Source of the DNA: GWE2-40-63 sp050179685
GTDB lineage: Bacteria; Bacteroidota; Bacteroidia; Bacteroidales; SZUA-534
Reading direction: 5' to 3'
NCBI GenBank assembly: GCA_050179685.1
Contig: JBFXEW010000019.1
Location: forward strand, 1-64,000
Length of the DNA stretch: 64,000 nt
Below are positions 26,214 through 33,973 of the stretch, in pieces (the first letter of the stretch is position 1; every line of letters begins with the position of its first letter). Made by a program: the position numbers and the translations under genes. Under the pieces are notes generated by a model. The model was given only the letters and a program-made list of their open reading frames with translations, was not told the origin of the DNA and ran no database searches.

Positions 26214-27380
26214 ATGAAAAGTAAAATAGAGTATATATTAAAGCATAACTTAGTTATTCAGAATATTTATAAAAAAGTAATGAGTTTTGTATTTAGATTT
26301 CTTGGTTATTTTTTTAGTATTGATGAGAATATAATTCTATTTAATTCTTTTGGGGGAAGAAAATTTAATGATAGTCCAAAGGTCATTTTTGATTATTTGT
26401 CTGAAAAAAGAGAGTTTGATAATTTTAAATTTGTTTGGGCTTTTGAAAATCCAGAGAAATATAATATACCCAAAGCAACGCTAGTTAAGATTGATTCCTG
26501 GAAATATTTTAAAACAGCATTAAAAGCCAAATATTGGATTTCATCAGTTAATATTGAAAGAGGGCTGAATTTTAAAAAGAATGAAACTATATATTTAAAT
26601 ACTTGGCATGGGGCTGGTACCAAGAAAATTGGAAATGCAGTTTCTGGTCGTAAAGATTTTAACTTTTCTAATGTCGATTTCATGTTAGTACAAAGTGAAT
26701 ATGAAAAGGAAATTTTTAGAAAAGATTTTTTAGTTAGAGACGAATCTTTTTTATTATCAGGGTTTCCACGTAGTGACGAATTATTTCAAGCTACTAATGA
26801 GAAAGTATTGCGATATAGAAAGGTTTTAGGTATTCCTGATGATAAAAAAGTAATATTATATGCCCCTACATGGAGAGATAGTGTGAATGGCGGTATGAGT
26901 TATGATATAAAACCACCAATCAAAATTGAAAAATGGAAAGAGCAATTGTCAAATGAATATGTAGTATTGTTTAGAACTCATGCTTTCACAACAAATGTTT
27001 TAAATATGGAATTTAATGAATTTGTTAGAGACGCGTCTTCATATGTAGATCTTAATCATTTGTTGATCGTTGCAGATATTGTAATTACTGATTATTCTAC
27101 ACTTGTATTTGATTATTCAATACTTGAGAAACCTTTTTTATGTTTTGGATATGATTATGATGAATATAAAAAAGAACGTGGTTTTTATTTGGATATAGAA
27201 AAGGAATATCCCAATGGGGTTTTCAAGACAGAGGATGAAGTTTTGGATTTTATAAAAGATATTGATTATAATAAAGAAATTATTAAAGTTAAATCCTTTA
27301 AGAAGAAATATATAGAAGCAGGAGGCCGAGCAACTGAAATTGCAATAGAGAATATGTTTAATGTTAGTCTTTATTTATGA
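26214..27380 (+). CDS. CDP-glycerol glycerophosphotransferase family (TagB/TagF-like) transferase
   Basis: A 388-residue protein with the family hallmarks NTWHGAGTKKIG near residue 128, SGFPRSDELF, LYAPTWRDS near 220, RTHAF, and ITDYSTLVFDYSILEKP near 290. Relatives move glycerol- or ribitol-phosphate from CDP donors in teichoic acids. Immediately after genes that should make CMP-hydroxyethylphosphonate, it is the obvious candidate to transfer the phosphonate onto a glycan. The first 40 residues are hydrophobic and may hold it to the membrane. Confidence 0.87.
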   Translation: MKSKIEYILKHNLVIQNIYKKVMSFVFRFLGYFFSIDENIILFNSFGGRKFNDSPKVIFDYLSEKREFDNFKFVWAFENPEKYNIPKATLVKIDSWKYFKTALKAKYWISSVNIERGLNFKKNETIYLNTWHGAGTKKIGNAVSGRKDFNFSNVDFMLVQSEYEKEIFRKDFLVRDESFLLSGFPRSDELFQATNEKVLRYRKVLGIPDDKKVILYAPTWRDSVNGGMSYDIKPPIKIEKWKEQLSNEYVVLFRTHAFTTNVLNMEFNEFVRDASSYVDLNHLLIVADIVITDYSTLVFDYSILEKPFLCFGYDYDEYKKERGFYLDIEKEYPNGVFKTEDEVLDFIKDIDYNKEIIKVKSFKKKYIEAGGRATEIAIENMFNVSLYL

Positions 27381-28480
27381 ATATTCTTATAAACTCAGGT
27401 AGGATTCCTCCTTTTCTAACTACTAGAAAGTTACTTATTGAATCATTTTTAAAAAAAGGACATAATGTTTATTTAACAGGATATCAAAACGGTTATGAAG
27501 ATGAAGTCGAGAGAATGGGTGCCAAACTGATACTTGTTCCATTTTCTCGCGCAGGATTTAACCCATTGAGCGATATTTTTTTAATATACAGATATTTTAA
27601 AATTATAACAAGGAATAATATTGATATTGTCCATAGTTATACGATTAAACCTAATATTTATGGAAGTATTGCAGCAAAAATTGCAGGAATAGATAGTGTT
27701 TTTCCAACATTAAACGGTGTAGGTTATGCATTTTCTGGAAACGGAGTAAGGGCTTCAATAACTAAGTTTATTGCATCACGTCTTTATAAACTTGCTTTTT
27801 TGTGTAGTAAGAAAGTGTTTTTTCATAATTCAGATGATATCAATTTAATGGTAAGTTTAGGGTTGATTAATATTGAAAAAAGTGTATTGACATTAGGTTC
27901 CGGAATTGACATGGAATATTATAAAGAGAAAAAATTCCCAGAATTGATTTCATTTTTATTAGTTTCTCGTTTACTCAGATCAAAAGGGGTTTTGGAGTAT
28001 ATACAAGCAGCGAAAAATGTTAAGAAAAAGTATAGTAAAATAGAATTTCATTTGGTTGGTCCAGATGATCCAAACCCTACTGGGATTAAGTTAGATGAAA
28101 TAAAACCTTTTATAGATGATAATATTATAATTTACCACGGTCAGCAAAATGATGTACGTCCATTTATTGAAAAATCGGCAGTTCTTGTTTTGCCATCTTA
28201 TAGAGAAGGTGTTCCTCATACAATTCTGGAGGCAATGTCGATTGGTCGAGCCATACTTACAACTGATGTTCCGGGATGTAGAGAAACAGTAGTTAATAGT
28301 AGAAATGGATTTCTTGTTCCATTACAGAATACTGAAGAATTAACAAAAAAAATGGAATGGATGATTGAAAATTTTCATGCTGTTAGTGATATGGGGAAAC
28401 AATCAGTAATCTTAGCAAAAGAACGCTTTAATGTTCATAAAGTAAATAGCATAATAAATTCAACAATTGGTTTAGCATAA
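27377..28480 (+). CDS. Glycosyltransferase family 4
   Basis: A 367-residue GT-B enzyme. It has the N-terminal GRIPPFLTTRKLLIESFLKKGH, a loop HSYTIKPNIYGSIAA, and the C-terminal donor-binding EGVPHTILEAMSIGRAILTTD with the E-x7-E pair. It resembles retaining GalNAc/FucNAc-type transferases of O-antigen loci. The donor is unknown. It overlaps the preceding gene by 4 bp, so it belongs to the same operon. AT-rich coding. Confidence 0.88.
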   Translation: MNILINSGRIPPFLTTRKLLIESFLKKGHNVYLTGYQNGYEDEVERMGAKLILVPFSRAGFNPLSDIFLIYRYFKIITRNNIDIVHSYTIKPNIYGSIAAKIAGIDSVFPTLNGVGYAFSGNGVRASITKFIASRLYKLAFLCSKKVFFHNSDDINLMVSLGLINIEKSVLTLGSGIDMEYYKEKKFPELISFLLVSRLLRSKGVLEYIQAAKNVKKKYSKIEFHLVGPDDPNPTGIKLDEIKPFIDDNIIIYHGQQNDVRPFIEKSAVLVLPSYREGVPHTILEAMSIGRAILTTDVPGCRETVVNSRNGFLVPLQNTEELTKKMEWMIENFHAVSDMGKQSVILAKERFNVHKVNSIINSTIGLA

Positions 28481-28484
28481 GAAT

Positions 28485-29456
28485 ATGATAGAGTGTAAAT
28501 TTAATAATGAAACGACCTTTTTAGTCACAGGAGCTGCTGGGTTTATAGGTTCAAATTTGGTTGAAGCTTTATTACTTGAAGGATATAAAGTAATTGCCTT
28601 AGATAACCTATCAACCGGGAAATGGGAAAATATTCAATTATTTTTAAAAAATATAAATTTTGAATTTATTGAGGGAGATATTGTTGATAAGGAAACTTGC
28701 ATTAGAGCTTGTAAAAACGTTGATTTTGTTTTACATCAAGCTGCTTGGGGTAGTGTGCCACGAAGTATTGAAATGCCATTGTTCTATGAAGAAGTTAATA
28801 TTAAAGGAACATTGAATATGCTTGAAGCAGCACGACAAAATAAAGTTAAAAAATTTGTATATGCTTCTAGTTCTTCAGTATATGGTGATGAACCTAATTT
28901 ACCGAAAAAAGAGGGAAAAGAAGGTAATTTATTATCACCTTATGCATTAACAAAAAAAACAAATGAAGAATATGCAAAACTTTATACAAAACTTTATGGG
29001 CTTGATACTTATGGATTACGTTATTTTAATGTTTTTGGAAGGAGGCAGACTCCTGATGGTGCTTATGCAGCGGTAATTCCAAAATTTATTAAGCAATTAT
29101 TGAATAATGAACGACCAATAATAAATGGAGATGGAAGGCAAAGTCGGGATTTTACTTACATTGATAATGTTATAGAAGCTAATTTAAAAGCATGTCAAGC
29201 ATCAGGTGAGGTTGCAGGCGAGGCTTTTAATATTGCATTTGGAGGTCGAGAATATTTAATCGATATTTATTATGCACTTTGTAGAGCACTAGATAAAGAT
29301 ATAGAACCCATATATGGACCAGATCGTGCAGGAGATATAAAACATAGCAATGCATCGGTTGAGAAAGCAAAACAAATGTTAGGATACAATCCACAATGGA
29401 GTTTCGAAAAAGGAATTAATATGGCTATTGAATGGTATAAAAAAAATCTGAAATGA
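28485..29456 (+). CDS. NAD-dependent UDP-HexNAc C4-epimerase (WbpP-like), second copy
   Basis: A 323-residue extended SDR with GAAGFIGSNLVEALL, the SPYALTKKTNE Y-x3-K pair and GLRYFNVFGRRQTPDGAYAAVIP. It is the same family as the gene at 9716, but its DNA is AT-rich and diverged, so it was probably acquired with the cassette rather than copied locally. It may supply UDP-GalNAc(A) to the transferases beside it. Confidence 0.88.
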   Translation: MIECKFNNETTFLVTGAAGFIGSNLVEALLLEGYKVIALDNLSTGKWENIQLFLKNINFEFIEGDIVDKETCIRACKNVDFVLHQAAWGSVPRSIEMPLFYEEVNIKGTLNMLEAARQNKVKKFVYASSSSVYGDEPNLPKKEGKEGNLLSPYALTKKTNEEYAKLYTKLYGLDTYGLRYFNVFGRRQTPDGAYAAVIPKFIKQLLNNERPIINGDGRQSRDFTYIDNVIEANLKACQASGEVAGEAFNIAFGGREYLIDIYYALCRALDKDIEPIYGPDRAGDIKHSNASVEKAKQMLGYNPQWSFEKGINMAIEWYKKNLK

Positions 29457-30559
29457 GCGAACCGATTAGAGTATTGCAAGTTTTAGCAGGAATGAATCGT
29501 GGTGGTTCTGAGTCATTTGTGATGAATCTTTATCGAAATATCGATAGAACAAAAGTGCAATTTGATTTCATTTTGTATCGAAAAGAAGAGTGTGATTTCA
29601 ATGAAGAGATTAGACAAATGGGAGGTAGAATATTTTGGGTTCCACGTTATACCGGAAAAAACCATTTTTTATTTAAAAAGGCCTGGAATAGATTTTTTAA
29701 ACAACATAAGGAATATAAAATTATACATGGCCATGTTAGAAGCGCTGCTTCTATATATTTAAGTATAGCTAGAAAATATGGTCTAATAACTATTGCACAT
29801 AGCCATAGTACTTCTTCCCGGGGAAACATATTGGAAAAAATTGGGAAAAAGTTGTTGCAATATACTATCAGATTTAAGGCCGATTATTTATTTGCTTGCT
29901 CAAATGAAGCTGGGAAATGGTTATATGGAAGCAAAAGAGACTTTTTGGTAATTAACAATGCAATTGATATTCAAAAATTTGTATTTGATGAAAATACAAG
30001 ACAATCAAAAAGAAATGAATTGGGATTAGAGGGTAAATTTGTAATTGGTCATATTGGAACTTTTACAAAACCTAAGAACCATAATTTTTTAATTGATATT
30101 TTTAAAGAAGTTTTTGAAAAAAATAATAAAGCAATATTATTGCTTATTGGCAGAGGTGAATTACAAGTTGAGATTCAAAAGAAAGTAAAGGAATTAGGAT
30201 TGTTCGAAAATGTAATTTTTGCTGGTGTGCGTTCTGATATATCGGAATTACTCCAAGCTATGGATGTATTTGTTTTTCCTTCATTGTTTGAGGGAATCCC
30301 AGTTACACTAATAGAATCTCAAGCATCAGGAATATTTAGTATATTATCTTCAAATATTTCTGATGAGGTTAAAGTTACAGATTCAGTAGAGTTTATTTCT
30401 TTATCAAAATCTCCTCAATATTGGGCTGATAAATTACTGAAAATAGGAGAAATTGATTATCGGGTAGTTAATAGTCAAAGGTTAAAAGATGGTGGTTATG
30501 ATATTCATGAAGTTACTAATATCATTATGAAGTTTTATAAGGATATCATTAATATGTAA
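29453..30559 (+). CDS. Glycosyltransferase family 4 (GT-B)
   Basis: A 368-residue GT4-like enzyme: RVLQVLAGMNRGGSESFVMNLYR at the start, HSHSTSSRGN in the N-domain, and PSLFEGIPVTLIESQASG as donor site. The start is typical of EpsF/WbpH-like transferases. It overlaps the epimerase by 4 bp. Sugar donor and acceptor unknown. Confidence 0.88.
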   Translation: MSEPIRVLQVLAGMNRGGSESFVMNLYRNIDRTKVQFDFILYRKEECDFNEEIRQMGGRIFWVPRYTGKNHFLFKKAWNRFFKQHKEYKIIHGHVRSAASIYLSIARKYGLITIAHSHSTSSRGNILEKIGKKLLQYTIRFKADYLFACSNEAGKWLYGSKRDFLVINNAIDIQKFVFDENTRQSKRNELGLEGKFVIGHIGTFTKPKNHNFLIDIFKEVFEKNNKAILLLIGRGELQVEIQKKVKELGLFENVIFAGVRSDISELLQAMDVFVFPSLFEGIPVTLIESQASGIFSILSSNISDEVKVTDSVEFISLSKSPQYWADKLLKIGEIDYRVVNSQRLKDGGYDIHEVTNIIMKFYKDIINM

Positions 30560-30563
30560 GACT

Positions 30564-31466
30564 ATGTTCTTTTCAACAATAATAATAACCTCAAACCATA
30601 ATAATTTCTTTGAAATAGAAATTGCTAAGAAGGGAATTAAGGTTTTTGATTTATATAGAGGTAATAGTTTTTTTTTACGAAATTTAAGAGGATTTTGGTT
30701 TAAGTGCGGCTTTCCTTTTTCTCATATTTGGTTCAATAAATACATTCTTAAATTAAATGTGGAAAATATAATTATTTTTGATTCATTAGTTATTGATAAA
30801 TACTTGGATTGGTTATATAAGAAAAAACATTCATCTAGGATAATCCTATGGTATTGGAATCCATTTAAGAAGAGTTTAAACCATTCAGTAGGTGATACAA
30901 TAAATATTGAAAGATGGTCATATTCTAAAAATGACAGTTTGAAGTTTGATTTGAAATATAATACCCAGTTTTACTTTAAGTCAATTCATTTGCCGATGTT
31001 AGAAATAGAATACGATGTGTTTTTTGTAGGTAGAGATAAAGGTCGACTGAGTGAACTGTTGAAATTGGAGAATTATCTAAATGAATTAGGTATTAAAACC
31101 AATTTTCACATAACTCCAGATAGGAAAAAAAATAGATATAAAAATAAATACTACAAAAAAGTAATTTCATATAAAAAGGTACTTTCATTAATTGCTCAAA
31201 GTAAAGTAATACTAGATTATCTTGCGAATCCATATGAAGATATTACTTTAAGAGTAATGGAATCAATATTTTTAAAAAAGAAGATTATTACAAATAGCCA
31301 AATAATTGAATTATATGACTTTTATTGTAAAGAAAATATTTTTGTTTTAGGAAAAGATAATATACAAGATTTACCCAATTTTATTAATTCAGAATATATG
31401 AAAGTTGATAATAATATTATAGAAAATTATGAATTTTCTAATTGGTTGAATCGATTTAATTTATGA
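30564..31466 (+). CDS. Putative glycosyltransferase-like protein
   Basis: A 300-residue protein I recognise only weakly. The mid segment EYDVFFVGRDKGRLSELLKLEN and a later LDYLANPYEDITLRVMESIFLKKKIITNS resemble the C-terminal half of GT-B proteins found in capsule loci. It has no signal peptide and many aromatic and Lys residues. It sits in the operon between a GT4 and the EpsG-like polymerase, overlapping the latter by 4 bp, which supports a role in glycan assembly. Confidence 0.6.
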   Translation: MFFSTIIITSNHNNFFEIEIAKKGIKVFDLYRGNSFFLRNLRGFWFKCGFPFSHIWFNKYILKLNVENIIIFDSLVIDKYLDWLYKKKHSSRIILWYWNPFKKSLNHSVGDTINIERWSYSKNDSLKFDLKYNTQFYFKSIHLPMLEIEYDVFFVGRDKGRLSELLKLENYLNELGIKTNFHITPDRKKNRYKNKYYKKVISYKKVLSLIAQSKVILDYLANPYEDITLRVMESIFLKKKIITNSQIIELYDFYCKENIFVLGKDNIQDLPNFINSEYMKVDNNIIENYEFSNWLNRFNL

Positions 31467-32542
31467 TATATTTATTTTCAATAGTCACTATCTTTTTAGG
31501 AATTATAAAGAAAAACTCTAAGTTTATTTCGTTAATTATCTTAATGTTCCTTTGGTTTATATTTGGCTGGAACTCTGGTAATATAGATTATGATAAATAT
31601 GAGAGAGGTTATTTGTGGGCAGAAGGGGCTTTACGTTTTAATTCGGAAGTTGGGTACCAAATACTTTATAAATTATTTATTGCTTTAGGGTTTGAATATA
31701 GACATTTTTTAATTTTTATTTCATTTATTGGAATATTTTTAATTAGTAGAATAGTAAAAAAATTCTCTCTAAATACCAATTTGGTTTATGTTTTATATTT
31801 TATATTTCCATTTGTAATTGATGTTGTACAAGTAAGAAATTTCTTGTCAATGGCATTGTTTTTATACAGTATTAATTATTTAGTAGATAATTCTAAATAT
31901 AGTAGTTTAAAATATATTATAATTGTTTTATTTATTTCCTCTTTACATTATTCAGCAATATTTTATTTATCACTTTTACTTGTTAAGTATAAAGATGTGA
32001 AATTTTTGATAATTTTTGCTTTTTTAGTACTTATTCTTGGATTGTTTTTAGTATATACTGACTTCTTATATTATACAGTTTTAAAGTTTGTTCCACAATA
32101 TAAAGTTGACCATTGGTTCGCAAATAAGTTGAATTGGGGAATACTTGTGGCGGCTATTATTTATTTAATTAATCTTTTTATTGTTTATTATTCATATTAT
32201 AAAATTAGATATTCAATTAATGATGAAGATTCATTTTTTAATTCAAAAATATTACGGTTTTCAGAAATAGCTTATAAAATTAATATTCTTATGTTGATTT
32301 TATTTCCATTATATATTTTCAATATGATATTTTTTAGACTTAATAGAAATATTTATATAATTAATTATATCCTTTTTATTAATAATTTTGCCTTAATGCA
32401 AAGTAAAAGAAATGAAAGATTATTGTTTGTTTTTTTAGTATTCCTATATGTAATAATTTTATTTTTTTATTTCATATTCTTTCCTTACCGCGATTCAGTT
32501 TTTTACCCTGTTTTTGAAAATAATTTTTTAATTGAAAAATAA
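31463..32542 (+). CDS. EpsG-family membrane protein, probable polysaccharide polymerase (Wzy)
   Basis: A 359-residue integral membrane protein with about ten hydrophobic segments. Early NSGNIDYDKYERGY and GYQILYKLFIALGFEYRHFLIF and the VRNFLSMALFLYSI segment match the EpsG family, whose members are taken to polymerise lipid-linked repeat units. Extremely AT-rich. Confidence 0.8.
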   Translation: MIYLFSIVTIFLGIIKKNSKFISLIILMFLWFIFGWNSGNIDYDKYERGYLWAEGALRFNSEVGYQILYKLFIALGFEYRHFLIFISFIGIFLISRIVKKFSLNTNLVYVLYFIFPFVIDVVQVRNFLSMALFLYSINYLVDNSKYSSLKYIIIVLFISSLHYSAIFYLSLLLVKYKDVKFLIIFAFLVLILGLFLVYTDFLYYTVLKFVPQYKVDHWFANKLNWGILVAAIIYLINLFIVYYSYYKIRYSINDEDSFFNSKILRFSEIAYKINILMLILFPLYIFNMIFFRLNRNIYIINYILFINNFALMQSKRNERLLFVFLVFLYVIILFFYFIFFPYRDSVFYPVFENNFLIEK

Positions 32543-32548
32543 TTTTTG

Positions 32549-33958
32549 ATGAATAAGTTTAATTATCTATTAAAAAATATTTCTTATTCAATATCGTCAA
32601 ATTTATTATCATTTTTTGTTTCAATAGTAATTACTTTAGTTGTTCCAAAATTTATTGGTGTAGAGGAATATGGTTATTGGCAACTATATTTATTTTATAG
32701 TCTTTATGTGGGTTTTCTTCATTTTGGTTGGATTGATGGAATTTATTTAAGATATGGAGGGAAACATTATGAACAATTAGATAAAGGACTGTTTTTTAGT
32801 CAGTTTGTAATGTTATTGGCCCTTCAATTTTTCATAGGTCTTCTAATTATTTTTTTAAGTATTTATAAAATAACCGACATAAACAGGCAATTTATTGTTT
32901 TAATGGTTGCCATTGAATTGGTTATTATAAATATGCGTTGGCTTTTGATTTATATATTGCAGGCTACCAATAGAATTAAAGAATATGCGATAATAACAAT
33001 CGTTGGAAGAATATTATTTATTGTTTTAGCAATAATAAGCTTGGTATTAGGTTTTAGGAGCTTTGAATTGTTAATTATAGCGGATATTGTAGGTAAGTTA
33101 ATTTCATTCTTAGTGGCTGTTTATTTTACAAAAGATATTGTTTTTAATAGAATATCTTTATTTTATTTTTCTATTAGAGAAGTGCTTGAAAACATTAAAG
33201 TAGGTATGAATTTAATGTTTTCAACAATAGCTAGTATGCTCATTATTGGAATAATAAGGTTAGGAATAGAAAGGTTTTGGGATATCTCTACATTCGGGAA
33301 AATCTCCTTAACCCTAAGCATTTCGAATATGATGATGGTTTTTATTAATGCGGTTGGCGTTGTTTTATTTCCTATGCTACGTAGAACTTCTTATGATAAG
33401 TTATCAAATATTTATTCCAAATTGCGAATTTCTTTAATGCCAGTAGTTTTTGCTTTTTTGCTTTTATATTATCCAGTAAAAGAATTGCTGGTTTTTTGGC
33501 TACCCAAATATGCGGATAGTTTAAATTATATGGCATTGTTATTACCCATTTGTGTTTTCGAAGGAAAGATGGCCTTATTAATCAATACCTATTTGAAAAA
33601 CCTCAGAGAAGAGAAGTTTATGTTAAGAGTAAATTTAATTACATTAGCTTTTAGTGTTTTATTAACAGCCATATTTACTTTATTATTCAACAATTTAAAT
33701 CTTCTTGTTTTTTCAATAGTTTTTTTATTGGCATTTCGTGCTGTCTATGCTGAATTATATCTTTCAAAAAAAATTAATATCCTGGTAAAAAAGGATATTT
33801 TAATGGAACTCATTTTAACGCTTATTTTTATTTATTCGGGCTGGTTTATTAATTCATGGAACACTTTGCTTATTTATGGGATAGGCTATGTTACTTATTT
33901 ACTAGTTAAAAGGAAAGATTTATTAGAACTCATAAGCTCAGTTGTAAGATTAAAATAA
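32549..33958 (+). CDS. Oligosaccharide flippase (Wzx-like), cassette copy
   Basis: A 469-residue MOP-superfamily exporter with about 12-14 membrane helices, starting NYLLKNISYSISSNLLSFFVSIVITLVVPKFIGVEEYG, the usual Wzx opening. It would flip undecaprenyl-PP-linked repeat units to the periplasm. I chose ATG 32549 over the TTG three bases earlier. It follows the EpsG-like gene, giving a wzy-wzx pair. A second flippase lies at 45683. Confidence 0.87.
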   Translation: MNKFNYLLKNISYSISSNLLSFFVSIVITLVVPKFIGVEEYGYWQLYLFYSLYVGFLHFGWIDGIYLRYGGKHYEQLDKGLFFSQFVMLLALQFFIGLLIIFLSIYKITDINRQFIVLMVAIELVIINMRWLLIYILQATNRIKEYAIITIVGRILFIVLAIISLVLGFRSFELLIIADIVGKLISFLVAVYFTKDIVFNRISLFYFSIREVLENIKVGMNLMFSTIASMLIIGIIRLGIERFWDISTFGKISLTLSISNMMMVFINAVGVVLFPMLRRTSYDKLSNIYSKLRISLMPVVFAFLLLYYPVKELLVFWLPKYADSLNYMALLLPICVFEGKMALLINTYLKNLREEKFMLRVNLITLAFSVLLTAIFTLLFNNLNLLVFSIVFLLAFRAVYAELYLSKKINILVKKDILMELILTLIFIYSGWFINSWNTLLIYGIGYVTYLLVKRKDLLELISSVVRLK

Positions 33959-33973
33959 AAGATCCATTTATTT

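Noticed and set aside
30564..31466. Firm assignment of this gene to a glycosyltransferase family
   Set aside because: Only the middle segment resembles GT-B proteins; a specific family would be a guess.
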